DNA of 64,000 nt, taken from the NCBI RefSeq assembly GCF_904846035.1, contig NZ_CAJGYT010000001.1, positions 2,046,001 through 2,110,000 of the forward strand, read 5' to 3'. Position 1 is the first letter of the stretch. Every line of letters begins with the position of its first letter. The translations under genes were made by a program, and so were the position numbers. A model generated the notes under the pieces. It was not told the origin of the DNA and did no database searches. It saw nothing but the letters and a program-made list of their open reading frames with translations. The stretch comes from Psychrobacter aestuarii (GTDB lineage: Bacteria; Pseudomonadota; Gammaproteobacteria; Pseudomonadales; Moraxellaceae). Shown here piece after piece: positions 9,077 to 18,080 of the stretch.

Positions 9077-10108
9077 TTAATCCGTGCGGCTGGCAAGCGC
9101 GGCGTTGCGCCATGCCAGCAGCGCCTCAACGTCGTCTTGAATACCTGCTTTTAGTGCGTCCAATCCTGCATAGTGCTTTTCACCGTGCAAAAAGTGTAAA
9201 AAGCGCACGTCCAAATGCGCGCCATAGAGGTCAGCATTCAATTTGGGAAAATGCACTTCAAGACGCCATTCTTTTTCATTATTGACCGACGGGCGCGTGC
9301 CGATATTGGCGGTGCCGAAGAGGCTGTGCGCACGCAATCCTGTCAGACCCACTTGCTCCGCTTTTGCTAGTGGGGCAAAGCCGTCTGGCATCACATGACC
9401 GTCCTCATCCAAGCGCACCACGTCCACCGCAAAAATCCCGTGTAACGCAGGTTTGATACGTGCAAGCTCAATATTGGCCGTAGGGAAATTTAGCGTGCGA
9501 CCAATCTTGTCGCCACCGACCACCGTCCCGCGCATGCTGTAATCACGTCCGAGCAGGTCGCCTGCGGCATCAATATCGCCTGCCAAGAGCAGCTCGCGCA
9601 CCCGTGTTGAGCTTATGCGCTCTGGTGTCTGTCCGCTGTCGGTGACGGTCTCAAGGTTGGTGACTTGTAAGCCATAATCGCGCAAAAACTGGCTATCGCC
9701 TGTGCGGTCGTGTCCAAAGCGAAAGTCATCGCCGAGTACCAAAGCACGCACGTTTAATGGCTGTACCAAAATATCGGCAAAAGCTTTGGCGCTTAATGCG
9801 CGAAACTCCGCATCAAACCCTGCCACGATAAGCGTCTCCACACCACATTCTGCGAGCAAGGCTTGTTTTTCTGCCAAATTGGTCAGGCGAGCAGGGGCGC
9901 GCTCAGGCGCGAAAAACTCACGCGGCTGCGGCTCAAATATCATTACCGCTGAGGTCAGCTGCATCGCCTCTGCTTGTGCTTTGACTTGCGCCAGCATCGC
10001 TTGGTGTCCCAGATGCACCCCATCAAAGTTGCCAATCGTCAACACGCATGGCGGCAGCTGGTGTGAATGAGAGGGCGTAATCAGTTGCTCTAAAAAATAG
10101 GTATTCAT
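9077..10108 (-). CDS. ribF: Bifunctional riboflavin kinase / FAD synthetase RibF
   Basis: RibF phosphorylates riboflavin to FMN and adenylylates FMN to FAD. The N-terminal nucleotidyltransferase domain shows TIGNFDGVHLGHQAML with the HxGH signature, and RISSTRVRELL. The C-terminal kinase domain begins at MRGTVVGGDKIGRTLNFPTAN (PTAN motif) and runs to FLHGEKHY. At 343 residues from ATG 10108 it is slightly longer than E. coli RibF (313). The frame is open to a TTG at 10162, but the ATG is closer to the conserved start and the family length. In many relatives ribF precedes ileS-lspA; here its downstream neighbour is the unrelated DUF2789 gene. Confidence 0.94.
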   Translation of the reverse strand: MNTYFLEQLITPSHSHQLPPCVLTIGNFDGVHLGHQAMLAQVKAQAEAMQLTSAVMIFEPQPREFFAPERAPARLTNLAEKQALLAECGVETLIVAGFDAEFRALSAKAFADILVQPLNVRALVLGDDFRFGHDRTGDSQFLRDYGLQVTNLETVTDSGQTPERISSTRVRELLLAGDIDAAGDLLGRDYSMRGTVVGGDKIGRTLNFPTANIELARIKPALHGIFAVDVVRLDEDGHVMPDGFAPLAKAEQVGLTGLRAHSLFGTANIGTRPSVNNEKEWRLEVHFPKLNADLYGAHLDVRFLHFLHGEKHYAGLDALKAGIQDDVEALLAWRNAALASRTD

Positions 10109-10197
10109 AAATGTGCAGCTATGATGGGACCAAAGCACCGCAATAGGGGCGGCTTTAATCAAAGAAGAGGGTTTATTGTGCGTTATTATAAAGTAAA

Positions 10198-10827
10198 ATG
10201 GGCAAGCTCACACCACCCGCACCCAGCTATGGCAAATTTCGTATGACCGCATCTGATTTTTCATCGACCAGCCCTTTTACCACCGTCCTTGAGCGTCTGT
10301 TGGACCATGACGTGCGTTTGGCGCGCCCTGATGACTTGCCCGCCATTACCGCCATCTATAATCAAAACATCGCGAGCAAACGCGCCACCGCTGACTTGTT
10401 ACCCGTGACGGTGGCGCAGCGTCAAGCATGGTTTGACGCGCACTATGACAATCCCAAACGTCCCATTTATGTGCTTTGCAATGAGGCAGGAAAAATTGTC
10501 GCGTGGGGCAGCTTTAGTGATTTATACGCCCGCCCAGCCTATCATATCAGCAGCGAGATTAGCGTCTATATCCATGAAGACGCGCAAAAACGCGGCTTAG
10601 GCGCAGCCTTGGTCGACTGGATGCTACAGCAAGCGCCAAGCCTTGGCATTCATCATGTGGTGGCGCTGATTTTTGCGCACAACACGCCCAGCATCAAGCT
10701 GTTTAATAAATTGGGCTTTTGCCAATGGGGGCATATGCCCAGCGTGTGCGACATGGATGGCTTTTATGCGGATGTCGTCATGCTTGGGCGGTCTGTTTTC
10801 ACTGACATAATGCAGCCATCAGCATAA
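10198..10827 (+). CDS. GNAT N-acetyltransferase, phosphinothricin/methionine-derivative acetyltransferase type
   Basis: From residue 38 (VRLARPDDLPAITAIYNQ) the protein follows the PAT/MnaT group of GNAT enzymes, which move acetyl from acetyl-CoA to small amines such as methionine sulfoximine or phosphinothricin. The acetyl-CoA-binding motif A is ISVYIHEDAQKRGLGAALV, with the (Q/R)-x-x-G-x-G/A core. NTPSIKLFNKLGF is motif B. The true substrate is not predictable. ATG 10198 has a TATAAA a few bases upstream and no ribosome site; ATG 10243 is a possible alternative that would give a longer leader. It diverges from ribF and converges on the lipoprotein gene. Confidence 0.85.
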   Translation: MGKLTPPAPSYGKFRMTASDFSSTSPFTTVLERLLDHDVRLARPDDLPAITAIYNQNIASKRATADLLPVTVAQRQAWFDAHYDNPKRPIYVLCNEAGKIVAWGSFSDLYARPAYHISSEISVYIHEDAQKRGLGAALVDWMLQQAPSLGIHHVVALIFAHNTPSIKLFNKLGFCQWGHMPSVCDMDGFYADVVMLGRSVFTDIMQPSA

Positions 10828-10843
10828 GCGGCTCATAAAAGCT

Positions 10844-11431
10844 TTAGCCCAAGATTTTCCACGCGCCATCGACTTTTTGTAGCTCGTAGGTAGCGGGGGT
10901 TGGTTTGTCTTGACCTTTGAGCATCAGCTCGCCATTGACGGTAGCTTTGGTTTTGTCCTCATTGTATTTGGTGTCGGTCAAGGTGATGCTGTCGACCGTC
11001 TTTTGGAACGCCATTTGCGTGTCAGCCAGCTGCTGTTTAAAGTCAGCCATGTCCACCTTGTAATAGTCAACCGCGTCTTCCACGTTGCCATAGTAGGTGG
11101 CGTTCAGTGCTTTTTTGACGGTATCTTCAGGCGTGCCTGCGCTTGTGGTGTTGGTCACGATGCTCGATTGACTGCTGGCAGAGGCGTTGTCTCCTGCATC
11201 GACCATCACGTCAGAGAGAGTACTGTCCGTCTCGGTAGTGTCTGCAGCTGAGGTTTGCTCGGCGGGTGCTTCCGACTCAGCATTCATGTCTGCATTTTCA
11301 GTCACAGCCATATCAGGACCTTCGGTGGTCTCGACTTCTTTATCACTGGCATTGCTGCAGCCGCTCATCATTAGGGTGCTGATGACCGTACCGAGCATTA
11401 GGGCAGACAAGCGTTTCGATAACATGGGCAT
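10844..11431 (-). CDS. Putative lipoprotein with DUF4878-like (NTF2-like) domain
   Basis: From ATG 11431 (GAGGAC upstream) the protein starts with a lipoprotein signal peptide whose lipobox LMMSGC puts the lipidated Cys at residue 25. A Thr/Ser/Glu/Asp-rich linker of about 75 residues follows. The C-terminal 90 residues (TPEDTVKKALNATYYGNVEDAVDYY to WKILG) look like the NTF2-like DUF4878 fold, which is often found in small bacterial lipoproteins of unknown role. The residue after Cys is Ser, which favours sorting to the outer membrane. Function unknown. It ends close to the stop of the convergent GNAT gene, with no visible terminator between them. Confidence 0.75.
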   Translation of the reverse strand: MPMLSKRLSALMLGTVISTLMMSGCSNASDKEVETTEGPDMAVTENADMNAESEAPAEQTSAADTTETDSTLSDVMVDAGDNASASSQSSIVTNTTSAGTPEDTVKKALNATYYGNVEDAVDYYKVDMADFKQQLADTQMAFQKTVDSITLTDTKYNEDKTKATVNGELMLKGQDKPTPATYELQKVDGAWKILG

Positions 11432-11535
11432 AAAAAAGTCCTCAATCAAAAATACGAATGAGGACAATTATGCCAAGGATACGGCACTTGGGCAGTGCAA
11501 CTATTGCGAATGCCCGTATGCGTTTGGTAAAGCGC

Positions 11536-13086
11536 CTAGCCGTGCTTGAGCTGACGCGGGCGAAAACCTGAGGCGAGCAGCACGCCGCCGTATACCACCG
11601 CACCCAAAACGCACAGCAGTATCAATGCGCCCACGCGCTCCCACTGCGAGGCATGGGTCGGAAAATAAGGAATCGCCACGTACAGCGCGCCGACCATGGC
11701 CAAGGTGGAGACAACAAACTGGGTGAACAGTTTTTTCCAGTGCGAACCAAAGCGGAAAATACCGCGCTGGTGCAAGAAGTAATACAACAAGCCTGCATTC
11801 ACAAACGATGCGCCCGTGGTGGCAAGCGCCAAGCCGCCATGCAAGGGCTTGTCCAAGATATAAAAAATACCGATAAACAGGACACTAAAAATCATATTGG
11901 CAAACACGGAGATGATGCCGATTTTAACAGGGGTGCGTGTGTCTTGACGGGCAAAAAAGGCGGGCGCAAAGATTTTAATCAACATAAAGCCCAAAATACC
12001 ACCCGCCATGCTTTGCAAGGCAAGAGCGCTCATGTCGGCGTCACGTAAAGTGAATTCACCGCGCAAAAACAGCGCCTGCATCAAGGTGTCTGACAAGATA
12101 AACAGTGCAGCAGCGGCTGGCATGCCGACCAAGACAATCAGACGCGCCGCCCAGTCGATGGTCTTTTTAAAGGTCACATCGTCTTGTTTGGCTTCACTTG
12201 CCGACAGGCTGGGCAAAATCACCGTACCAATCGCCACGCCAATCAAGCCAAGCGGCAGCTCACTCATACGCTCAGCCGCATACAGCCACGATACCGAGCC
12301 GCCAATCATGAGCGAGGCGAACACGGTATTTAACAATAGGTTAATCTGCGTGACCGACACGCCAAAGATGGCGGGCAGCATCAGTTTTAAAATACGCTTG
12401 ACGCCTTCATGTTTAAAGTCAATCTTGGGGGCGACCAAGAGCTTTTGTTGCCACATTTGCGGCAGCTGTAGTAACAGCTGGAGCAGACCTGAGAGGGCAA
12501 CGGCGTAACCGAGCGACATAATCGGCGTGTCAAACATCGGCGCAAAAATCAATGCTGCGCCAATCATACACAGGTTCATTAGCACAGGCGCAAAGGCAGG
12601 TGCGGCAAAGCGCCCGTAGCTTTGTAAAATACCGCTGGCAAACGCCGTCATCGAGATGAATAACAAATACGGAAAGGTCAAGCGCAGCAGCTCTGCGGTA
12701 ATCTCAAATTTGTCAGGCTGGTCGGCAAAGCCTGGCGCAAACAAGGTGACGACCCATGGGGCAATCAGTATCACCACCACGGTCAGCATAGATAGGATAA
12801 GCAGCAAAGCGCCTGAGGTGCGACTGATTAAAATCTGTACCTCTTGCAGGGTATATTTTTCTTTGTATTCGGACAACACAGGCACGAAGGCTTGACTGAA
12901 CGCGCCCTCGGCAAACAGCCGCCGCAAAAAGTTGGGGATTTTAAATGCCACCAAAAAGGCATCCATCAGCCCGCCTGCCCCAAACACACTAAGAAGCACC
13001 ACATCACGCACCAAACCTAAAATACGTGACAACATGGTCATGCTGCTGACCACCATCGTGGAACGAAACAATCGACTTTTTGCCAT
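11536..13086 (-). CDS. murJ: Lipid II flippase MurJ
   Basis: MurJ moves lipid II across the inner membrane for peptidoglycan assembly. The 516-residue protein begins SMTMLSRILGLVRDVVLLSVFGAG, the typical first helix with its conserved arginines. It has about 14 hydrophobic segments and the MOP-family signatures NFLRRLFAEGAFSQAFVPVLSEYK and YAAERMSELPLGLIGVAIGTVILPSLS. Length matches E. coli MurJ (511). The ATG at 13086 is the only start before the conserved region. ampD lies upstream on the same strand, so murJ and ampD may be co-transcribed, which fits their shared role in the murein cycle. Confidence 0.96.
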   Translation of the reverse strand: MAKSRLFRSTMVVSSMTMLSRILGLVRDVVLLSVFGAGGLMDAFLVAFKIPNFLRRLFAEGAFSQAFVPVLSEYKEKYTLQEVQILISRTSGALLLILSMLTVVVILIAPWVVTLFAPGFADQPDKFEITAELLRLTFPYLLFISMTAFASGILQSYGRFAAPAFAPVLMNLCMIGAALIFAPMFDTPIMSLGYAVALSGLLQLLLQLPQMWQQKLLVAPKIDFKHEGVKRILKLMLPAIFGVSVTQINLLLNTVFASLMIGGSVSWLYAAERMSELPLGLIGVAIGTVILPSLSASEAKQDDVTFKKTIDWAARLIVLVGMPAAAALFILSDTLMQALFLRGEFTLRDADMSALALQSMAGGILGFMLIKIFAPAFFARQDTRTPVKIGIISVFANMIFSVLFIGIFYILDKPLHGGLALATTGASFVNAGLLYYFLHQRGIFRFGSHWKKLFTQFVVSTLAMVGALYVAIPYFPTHASQWERVGALILLCVLGAVVYGGVLLASGFRPRQLKHG

Positions 13087-13274
13087 GAGAACCTATTGTG
13101 CTAATTTGCAAACACCAGCGGCTATGAGCTGCGCTTGTATCGGGCAGCTCATCAAGACTGATGATATGAGTGGAGGAAAAAACGCACGGATTATAGCATT
13201 TTCAGCCGTGTGATAAATGGAACGCTCATGAAATTGCACGGATGGACGGTCAGCAGGCTTTTCTTATCAAAACA

Positions 13275-13898
13275 TTACAGCGCGCCAGACTGCATCAGCT
13301 GAGAGATACGCGCGCGTATCCGCGCCCAGTCAAAATACTCGCCAGGGTCGGTCTTGCGATTGGGGGCAATATCGCTATGACCCGTCAAGTGCTGGCGTGT
13401 CTTAGGATACGCGTGATGAATGGCGGCGATACACTGCGCCAATGCCTCATACTGCGCGTCGGTAAAGGCAATAAAATCTGACCCTTCAAGCTCGATACCG
13501 ATGCTATAATCATTGCAATCAGGGCGACCCAAATAGCTGGACTTGCCCGCATGCCACGCCCGCGCCTCAAAATTCACAAACTGGGTGATGCTGCCGTCGC
13601 GCTCAATAAAGAGATGCGCGGACACCTCAGCGCCTTTGATGGTCTGAAAATACGGATGCGCGTCCCAGTCTAAGCGATTGGTGAATAAGGCTTTGACATA
13701 ATGCTGACCTGATGCGTCACATTGAGCAAATTCATTGGGTGGCAAGCTGATATTATGAATGACAATGGTGTCAATCGCGCACGTGTCGGGACGCGTATTT
13801 TGGTTGGGTGAGACCAGCCATGTCGCCGCAGACAAGCGCCCTTTGCAGACAGTCATAGTGCGATGGGACAGCGCCGCGTTAGACACAGAATGTGACAT
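13275..13898 (-). CDS. ampD: 1,6-anhydro-N-acetylmuramyl-L-alanine amidase AmpD
   Basis: AmpD is the cytosolic zinc amidase that removes the stem peptide from anhydro-muropeptides during cell-wall recycling. It lowers the inducing signal for AmpR-type beta-lactamase control where that exists. Visible features are IDTIVIHNISLPP (first zinc His), the VSAHLFIERDGSITQFV strand, AWHAGKS, NDYSIGIELEG and the C-terminal HLTGHSDIAPNRKTDPG with the second zinc His and the catalytic Lys/Asp region. The 207 residues from ATG 13898 (GAGG just upstream) are near the E. coli length of 183, with an N-terminal extension. It acts on the anhydro products of Slt, encoded 7 kb away. Confidence 0.93.
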   Translation of the reverse strand: MSHSVSNAALSHRTMTVCKGRLSAATWLVSPNQNTRPDTCAIDTIVIHNISLPPNEFAQCDASGQHYVKALFTNRLDWDAHPYFQTIKGAEVSAHLFIERDGSITQFVNFEARAWHAGKSSYLGRPDCNDYSIGIELEGSDFIAFTDAQYEALAQCIAAIHHAYPKTRQHLTGHSDIAPNRKTDPGEYFDWARIRARISQLMQSGAL

Positions 13899-14056
13899 GA
13901 AAACCTCAACGATAGACAGCAGACTGCGGATTGTAGCGCAAATGATTTGCATTCGTACAGTTGCTTTGTTTGTTGTCTGCTACAAAACGCGCGGTGCCTC
14001 AGCTTCATACCCACGATTCTAGGGATTAAGTTCAGGCAAGCCCTAAGGATGATGCC

Positions 14057-16078
14057 ATGCGCCCGACCACACGCTTTGCCAAACGCTGCTTGTCAGTCTA
14101 CCGACCCTTACCCGTTATCGCGGCGCTCAGCAGCTTGCCGATAATCAGCGTTCATGCTGCCAGCACAACGCCGCCTATAGCGCCAGATGCTGCGCTCACA
14201 AGCGACGCTGCCATTACCCAAAGAGTTAATGACAGCAGTGTTAGCGAACACGCTCAGACCGCTGATGATACCGCCCAATTGACAGCACTGCGCGCACAGA
14301 TTGAAGCACAGCGCTTGTATGAACATACCACATGGCGGCGCTTGCTGTATTTTGTGGACAAAGGCGGCATCACCCCTAAAAGGGCAAAAAGCAGCGCCGT
14401 TACCGACCGCAGCTTTTATTTGACCAAAAACGGGCAGCATGACCCCGCGGCGGAAATGGACGCGCTATTGCTCGCCATCACCACGCATCAAGCCCGTGCC
14501 GATAAGGCACGCACGCCAATCACCTTGCCTGACGATGATGCGCTGTGCCGTTTTCCTGCGCGTGCACGCTGGCTGAGTGCTCAGCTGGGACTGGGCGATA
14601 TTTATACGTCTGTGGATTGCCAAAATCTGGACAATTGGATGGACACATTGTCGGCAAAACAGCTGTCGGTGATGTTCGCTGAAGAGTATCTGGACAATCC
14701 GATGTCCGCCTTTGCCCATACCTTGTTGCGTATTGACTCGCAAACCACAGGCAGCCCTGAAGCGCGCATTCGCCATGCCTATTCGCTCAACGACACGGTC
14801 GATGGCGACGCGGCAGACAACTTTGTCATTTATGCCATCAAATCCATCTCAGGCATTTATGACAATATTATTGAGATTGACCCATATCCTGAAAGATTGA
14901 CGAAGTATGTCAATGAGGATGAGCGCGATGTGTGGACGTATGATTTGGCATTGACGCCTGCTGAGGTCGAGCAGATCATGTACCACGTGTGGGAAACCAA
15001 AGACTTAGCGCTGCCGTATTACTTCACCACCGACAACTGCGCCTCTGAGATATTGCGCCTTATTGACGTGGTGCGCCCTCAGAATGCTTTGCTCCAGCAG
15101 CTGCCGTATGCCGTCGTGCCCGCTGAGGTCATTACCTTATTGCAAGACTATCAGTTGATTGACGGTCAAAGCTACACCCCATCCGCCGCGACCCGCCGCC
15201 AAGCACTGCGCAATAAAGCCGCCGCAGATGGTGAGATGCTAGACAAAGACGCGCTTGCCAGTGCCATTGATGCCAGCGACATTCAGACGCTATTGCCCGA
15301 TGATACATTGGTCGCCTCAGACAACAACCCCTTGACCCGCCACCCGCTACAGATGGCGAGTATTGGCGTGGGGCAGGCGGGCGGTGACCGTTATACCGAG
15401 GTGGGTATCCGCGCAGGCTATCACGACCGCTTGGATAGTGCGTCAGGCTTTCCGCAGTTTTTTGACTTGGGCGGGCTTGAGGCGCGCGTGCGTTTTAATG
15501 AAACAGACACCGATAGAGACAATGACCGTGTTGAGTTACAACAGGCGACCTTGATTCGCGGGCGCTCCTTTAACCCTTTAAACACCAGTCACGCTGGCAG
15601 CAGCTGGGGCGCTGCCATACAGGCAACGCGCGTCAATGATGGTGCTGACCCTGAGGGACGCGACCATCTGGTCGGTAGCCTCGGCTATGAGCGCGGGGTG
15701 TCGTGGGCACTGGGCACGCCGCGTGCAGGCACAGGCGAGATGCCGCCGCAGCTGTGCTATGGCTTAGCGTCTGCGACGGGGCAGGTTGGTCGCGGTATCA
15801 GCAAAGGCTACCGCGTCGGCGCGGGCGTCAATCTGGGCTGCGACTACCAGATTAACAATCGGTTACGCGCACAAGCCCAATTGCAGTTGCCATATTGGTA
15901 TCATGGCAACAGTGACGTGGCGGGCTATCGCGGGCATTATTGGCAGCCGATTACTATGCTGGGATTGCAGTACGATATCGATAAACAAAGCGCCATCCGC
16001 CTAGAAGCCAATCACGAATGGCAAGAGCGCATCGAAAAAGGCGATGAGGTACAAGTCGCCTACCGCCGTTATTTTTAA
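14057..16078 (+). CDS. DUF4105 (Lnb N-terminal periplasmic domain) protein with C-terminal beta-barrel
   Basis: AAGGA lies seven bases before ATG 14057. A Sec signal peptide (VIAALSSLPIISVHAA) is followed by a DUF4105 domain across roughly residues 190-400. Its characteristic PYYFTTDNCASEILRLI segment puts the conserved Cys near residue 328, the family's proposed thiol nucleophile. From about residue 430 to the end the sequence turns into alternating strands (DRYTEVGIRAGYHDRLD, IRLEANHEWQER) and finishes VQVAYRRYF with a terminal Phe, typical of an outer-membrane barrel. I infer a periplasm-facing hydrolase-like domain anchored by an outer-membrane barrel. Substrate unknown. Length 673. Confidence 0.8.
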   Translation: MRPTTRFAKRCLSVYRPLPVIAALSSLPIISVHAASTTPPIAPDAALTSDAAITQRVNDSSVSEHAQTADDTAQLTALRAQIEAQRLYEHTTWRRLLYFVDKGGITPKRAKSSAVTDRSFYLTKNGQHDPAAEMDALLLAITTHQARADKARTPITLPDDDALCRFPARARWLSAQLGLGDIYTSVDCQNLDNWMDTLSAKQLSVMFAEEYLDNPMSAFAHTLLRIDSQTTGSPEARIRHAYSLNDTVDGDAADNFVIYAIKSISGIYDNIIEIDPYPERLTKYVNEDERDVWTYDLALTPAEVEQIMYHVWETKDLALPYYFTTDNCASEILRLIDVVRPQNALLQQLPYAVVPAEVITLLQDYQLIDGQSYTPSAATRRQALRNKAAADGEMLDKDALASAIDASDIQTLLPDDTLVASDNNPLTRHPLQMASIGVGQAGGDRYTEVGIRAGYHDRLDSASGFPQFFDLGGLEARVRFNETDTDRDNDRVELQQATLIRGRSFNPLNTSHAGSSWGAAIQATRVNDGADPEGRDHLVGSLGYERGVSWALGTPRAGTGEMPPQLCYGLASATGQVGRGISKGYRVGAGVNLGCDYQINNRLRAQAQLQLPYWYHGNSDVAGYRGHYWQPITMLGLQYDIDKQSAIRLEANHEWQERIEKGDEVQVAYRRYF

Positions 16079-16154
16079 GGCTGTCTTTTCTTTAAAAAGA
16101 CAATCGCCAAAATAGCAAAGACAACCGCATACAGACACAACAAAAGGTAAGGCT

Positions 16155-17009
16155 ATGACCAAAGAGCACTGGCTCATCATCGGACAAGGCGCGATTGGTC
16201 TTGATGTGACCAACCAACTGGCAGCAGATGGTCATCCTGTGACAGGGCTGGCACGGCGCGCGCGTAGTGCGTACGATTTGGCAGCGAATGCGGACTTTAT
16301 ACAGCACGATGCGCGCACATTGACCGCCGAGCAGCTTGCACCGTTTAGTCATATCGCTATTATTGTCACGCCTGATGCGTATTCAGAATCGGGTTATCAA
16401 GACAGCTATCTTGCGATTGCTGAGCATTTTGCCACGCTCGCCGCGCAGTTGACCACCTTGCAGCGCGTGGTGTTTATCTCCTCAACAGGCGTATACGGTC
16501 AAGACGGCGGCGAGTGGATAGACAAAGACACCGTACCGACCACGCCCGCGCGTGCTGCCTCAAAAGTGATTTATCAGGCGGAGCAGGCACTGCAGTCGGC
16601 GTTTGCGGCGCGTCTTAGCATCATTCGCCCAAGCGGAATCTATGGCACGACGCGTCTTATGCGCCTGCGCCAAGCCCAAAAAGGCGCAGTGAGTGTGGAT
16701 GCTGAGCACTGGAGCAATCGCATTATGGACAGCGACTTGGTGCAGATTATTGTCAATGTCTTGACCTTGGATACGCCTGAGCCTTTGTATATCGCCACCG
16801 ATTATGCGCCAGTGACCACCCAGACCTTGATGACGTGGCTGTGTGCAGCGCTTGGGGAAGCAGAGCCGAGCGTCAATGACAGCGTGGCAGTAACGGGTAA
16901 GCGACTGCACAGCAATATTCCATTGACGTGGCTTACGTATCCTGATTGGCAAGCGGGGTATCGCCATATTTTAGCCGCGCAGCCTGATAGCGACAGTATC
17001 GCGCCTTAG
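16155..17009 (+). CDS. Atypical SDR / NAD(P)-dependent epimerase (YeeZ-like)
   Basis: A short-chain dehydrogenase-like Rossmann fold begins WLIIGQGAIGLDVTNQL, a G-x-G-x-x-G motif at residues 10-15. RVVFISSTGVYGQDGG supplies the Ser and Tyr region of extended SDRs. IRPSGIYG follows near residue 165. The usual Y-x-x-x-K pair is altered, as in the atypical YeeZ subgroup. Substrate unknown. The 284-residue length fits that subgroup. A strong AAGGTAAGG site supports the start. It lies between the DUF4105 gene and an unrecognised gene on the same strand, with gaps of 76 and 46 bases, so a transcript spanning them is plausible. Confidence 0.82.
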   Translation: MTKEHWLIIGQGAIGLDVTNQLAADGHPVTGLARRARSAYDLAANADFIQHDARTLTAEQLAPFSHIAIIVTPDAYSESGYQDSYLAIAEHFATLAAQLTTLQRVVFISSTGVYGQDGGEWIDKDTVPTTPARAASKVIYQAEQALQSAFAARLSIIRPSGIYGTTRLMRLRQAQKGAVSVDAEHWSNRIMDSDLVQIIVNVLTLDTPEPLYIATDYAPVTTQTLMTWLCAALGEAEPSVNDSVAVTGKRLHSNIPLTWLTYPDWQAGYRHILAAQPDSDSIAP

Positions 17010-17055
17010 CGCCATAAGTGTTTAGTACGATAAGCCCAACAGTAACGGAGAGATG

Positions 17056-18009
17056 ATGACTCAGCCACATGAGCCACACCATGATGCGTCTGCGTCAACA
17101 CCAGATAGGGAGCATGCTGCCAGCAGCCATACGCATGCAGGGCGACCAGCACGGATGCATCCGAACTTTGACCCGGCGCAAACGCCCATCAATCCTGCCC
17201 GTCCATTAAATGACATCCCTGAGCCTGCGCGGCGGATGAATCAGCAGCTGCGCCGCCTATACGGTCAGCGCTGTTCCCTGCATACCCCGAACGATGCGCA
17301 ACTGTCCAAGTGGCAACTGATGGCGTCACAGCCTTTTGCCGAGCACTTGGCGTTTTTGCAGGCAGGCGGGCTGATAGATTTGCCTGAGAGCTTTTATCAC
17401 AATCACAGCAGCTATCCGCTGTTGCCATTATTGACCGATATGCCGCTGCTTGATATGGCGGATATCCAAAAAGCCTTGCGCGTTTATCCGCAGTTGACCC
17501 GTTACGGCATGAGCGCGACCGACAAAAAAAGTGACACCACTTCTGCAAAAAATGCAGCGAGCCTACGCGCATTGGTGCGCCGCTACGACCCTGATGAGCT
17601 GATGCGCAGCGACTATGCGGATGATTGGCAAGTCATCTTGCAGCCGCAAGACTTTGAGACAGGCGCAGGCAGCCTTGCCACGGACATCATGGCCTGTAGC
17701 GTGGCAATACATGTAATCAAATCCTGCCCCAAACGCCAAAGCATCAACCACAGCTACAGCGCGGACGACATTTGCCAGTATGTGCGCAGCTATTTGCTGA
17801 GCCAAACTATCCTGACTCCCGCGCAGCGTGATGCGTATCGGCAGATGCCTATTTTTACAGGGCACATCATTGTCGCGGCGCATCATTTGGGCTTTGACAT
17901 TCAGGTTCAGCGTGATGGCACGTGTTACTTTAACCTCTCGTCGCGCTGTAGCTTGCTGGCGCGTTATGCCAATATACAGGACTATCACATCAATGGTTGG
18001 TCAAGTTAA
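17056..18009 (+). CDS. Unrecognised hypothetical protein (317 aa)
   Basis: I do not recognise a family. A His- and Ala-rich, probably disordered N-terminus of about 50 residues precedes a cytosolic alpha/beta-looking body with motifs such as RMNQQLRRLYGQR, HNHSSYPLLPLLTDMPLLDM, RRYDPDELMRSDYADDWQVIL and a C-terminal YFNLSSRCSLLARYANIQDYH. There is no signal peptide or membrane segment. GGAG lies five bases before ATG 17056, a better fit than the ATG at 17053. The stop falls 71 bases before pyrE, so it may be the first gene of a pyrE transcript. Codon use looks like its neighbours, with no sign of recent transfer. Confidence 0.75.
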   Translation: MTQPHEPHHDASASTPDREHAASSHTHAGRPARMHPNFDPAQTPINPARPLNDIPEPARRMNQQLRRLYGQRCSLHTPNDAQLSKWQLMASQPFAEHLAFLQAGGLIDLPESFYHNHSSYPLLPLLTDMPLLDMADIQKALRVYPQLTRYGMSATDKKSDTTSAKNAASLRALVRRYDPDELMRSDYADDWQVILQPQDFETGAGSLATDIMACSVAIHVIKSCPKRQSINHSYSADDICQYVRSYLLSQTILTPAQRDAYRQMPIFTGHIIVAAHHLGFDIQVQRDGTCYFNLSSRCSLLARYANIQDYHINGWSS

Positions 18010-18080
18010 ATAATAATGCGTACAATAACGCCTCATTTGTTGTTAGACCTTTTGACTGTTTTTATTCTAAGGAATGCCTT

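Noticed and set aside
16082..16102. Hairpin TGTCTTTT/AAAAGACA after the DUF4105 gene as a terminator
   Set aside because: The stem is AT-rich and lacks a T-run, so it is too weak to call.
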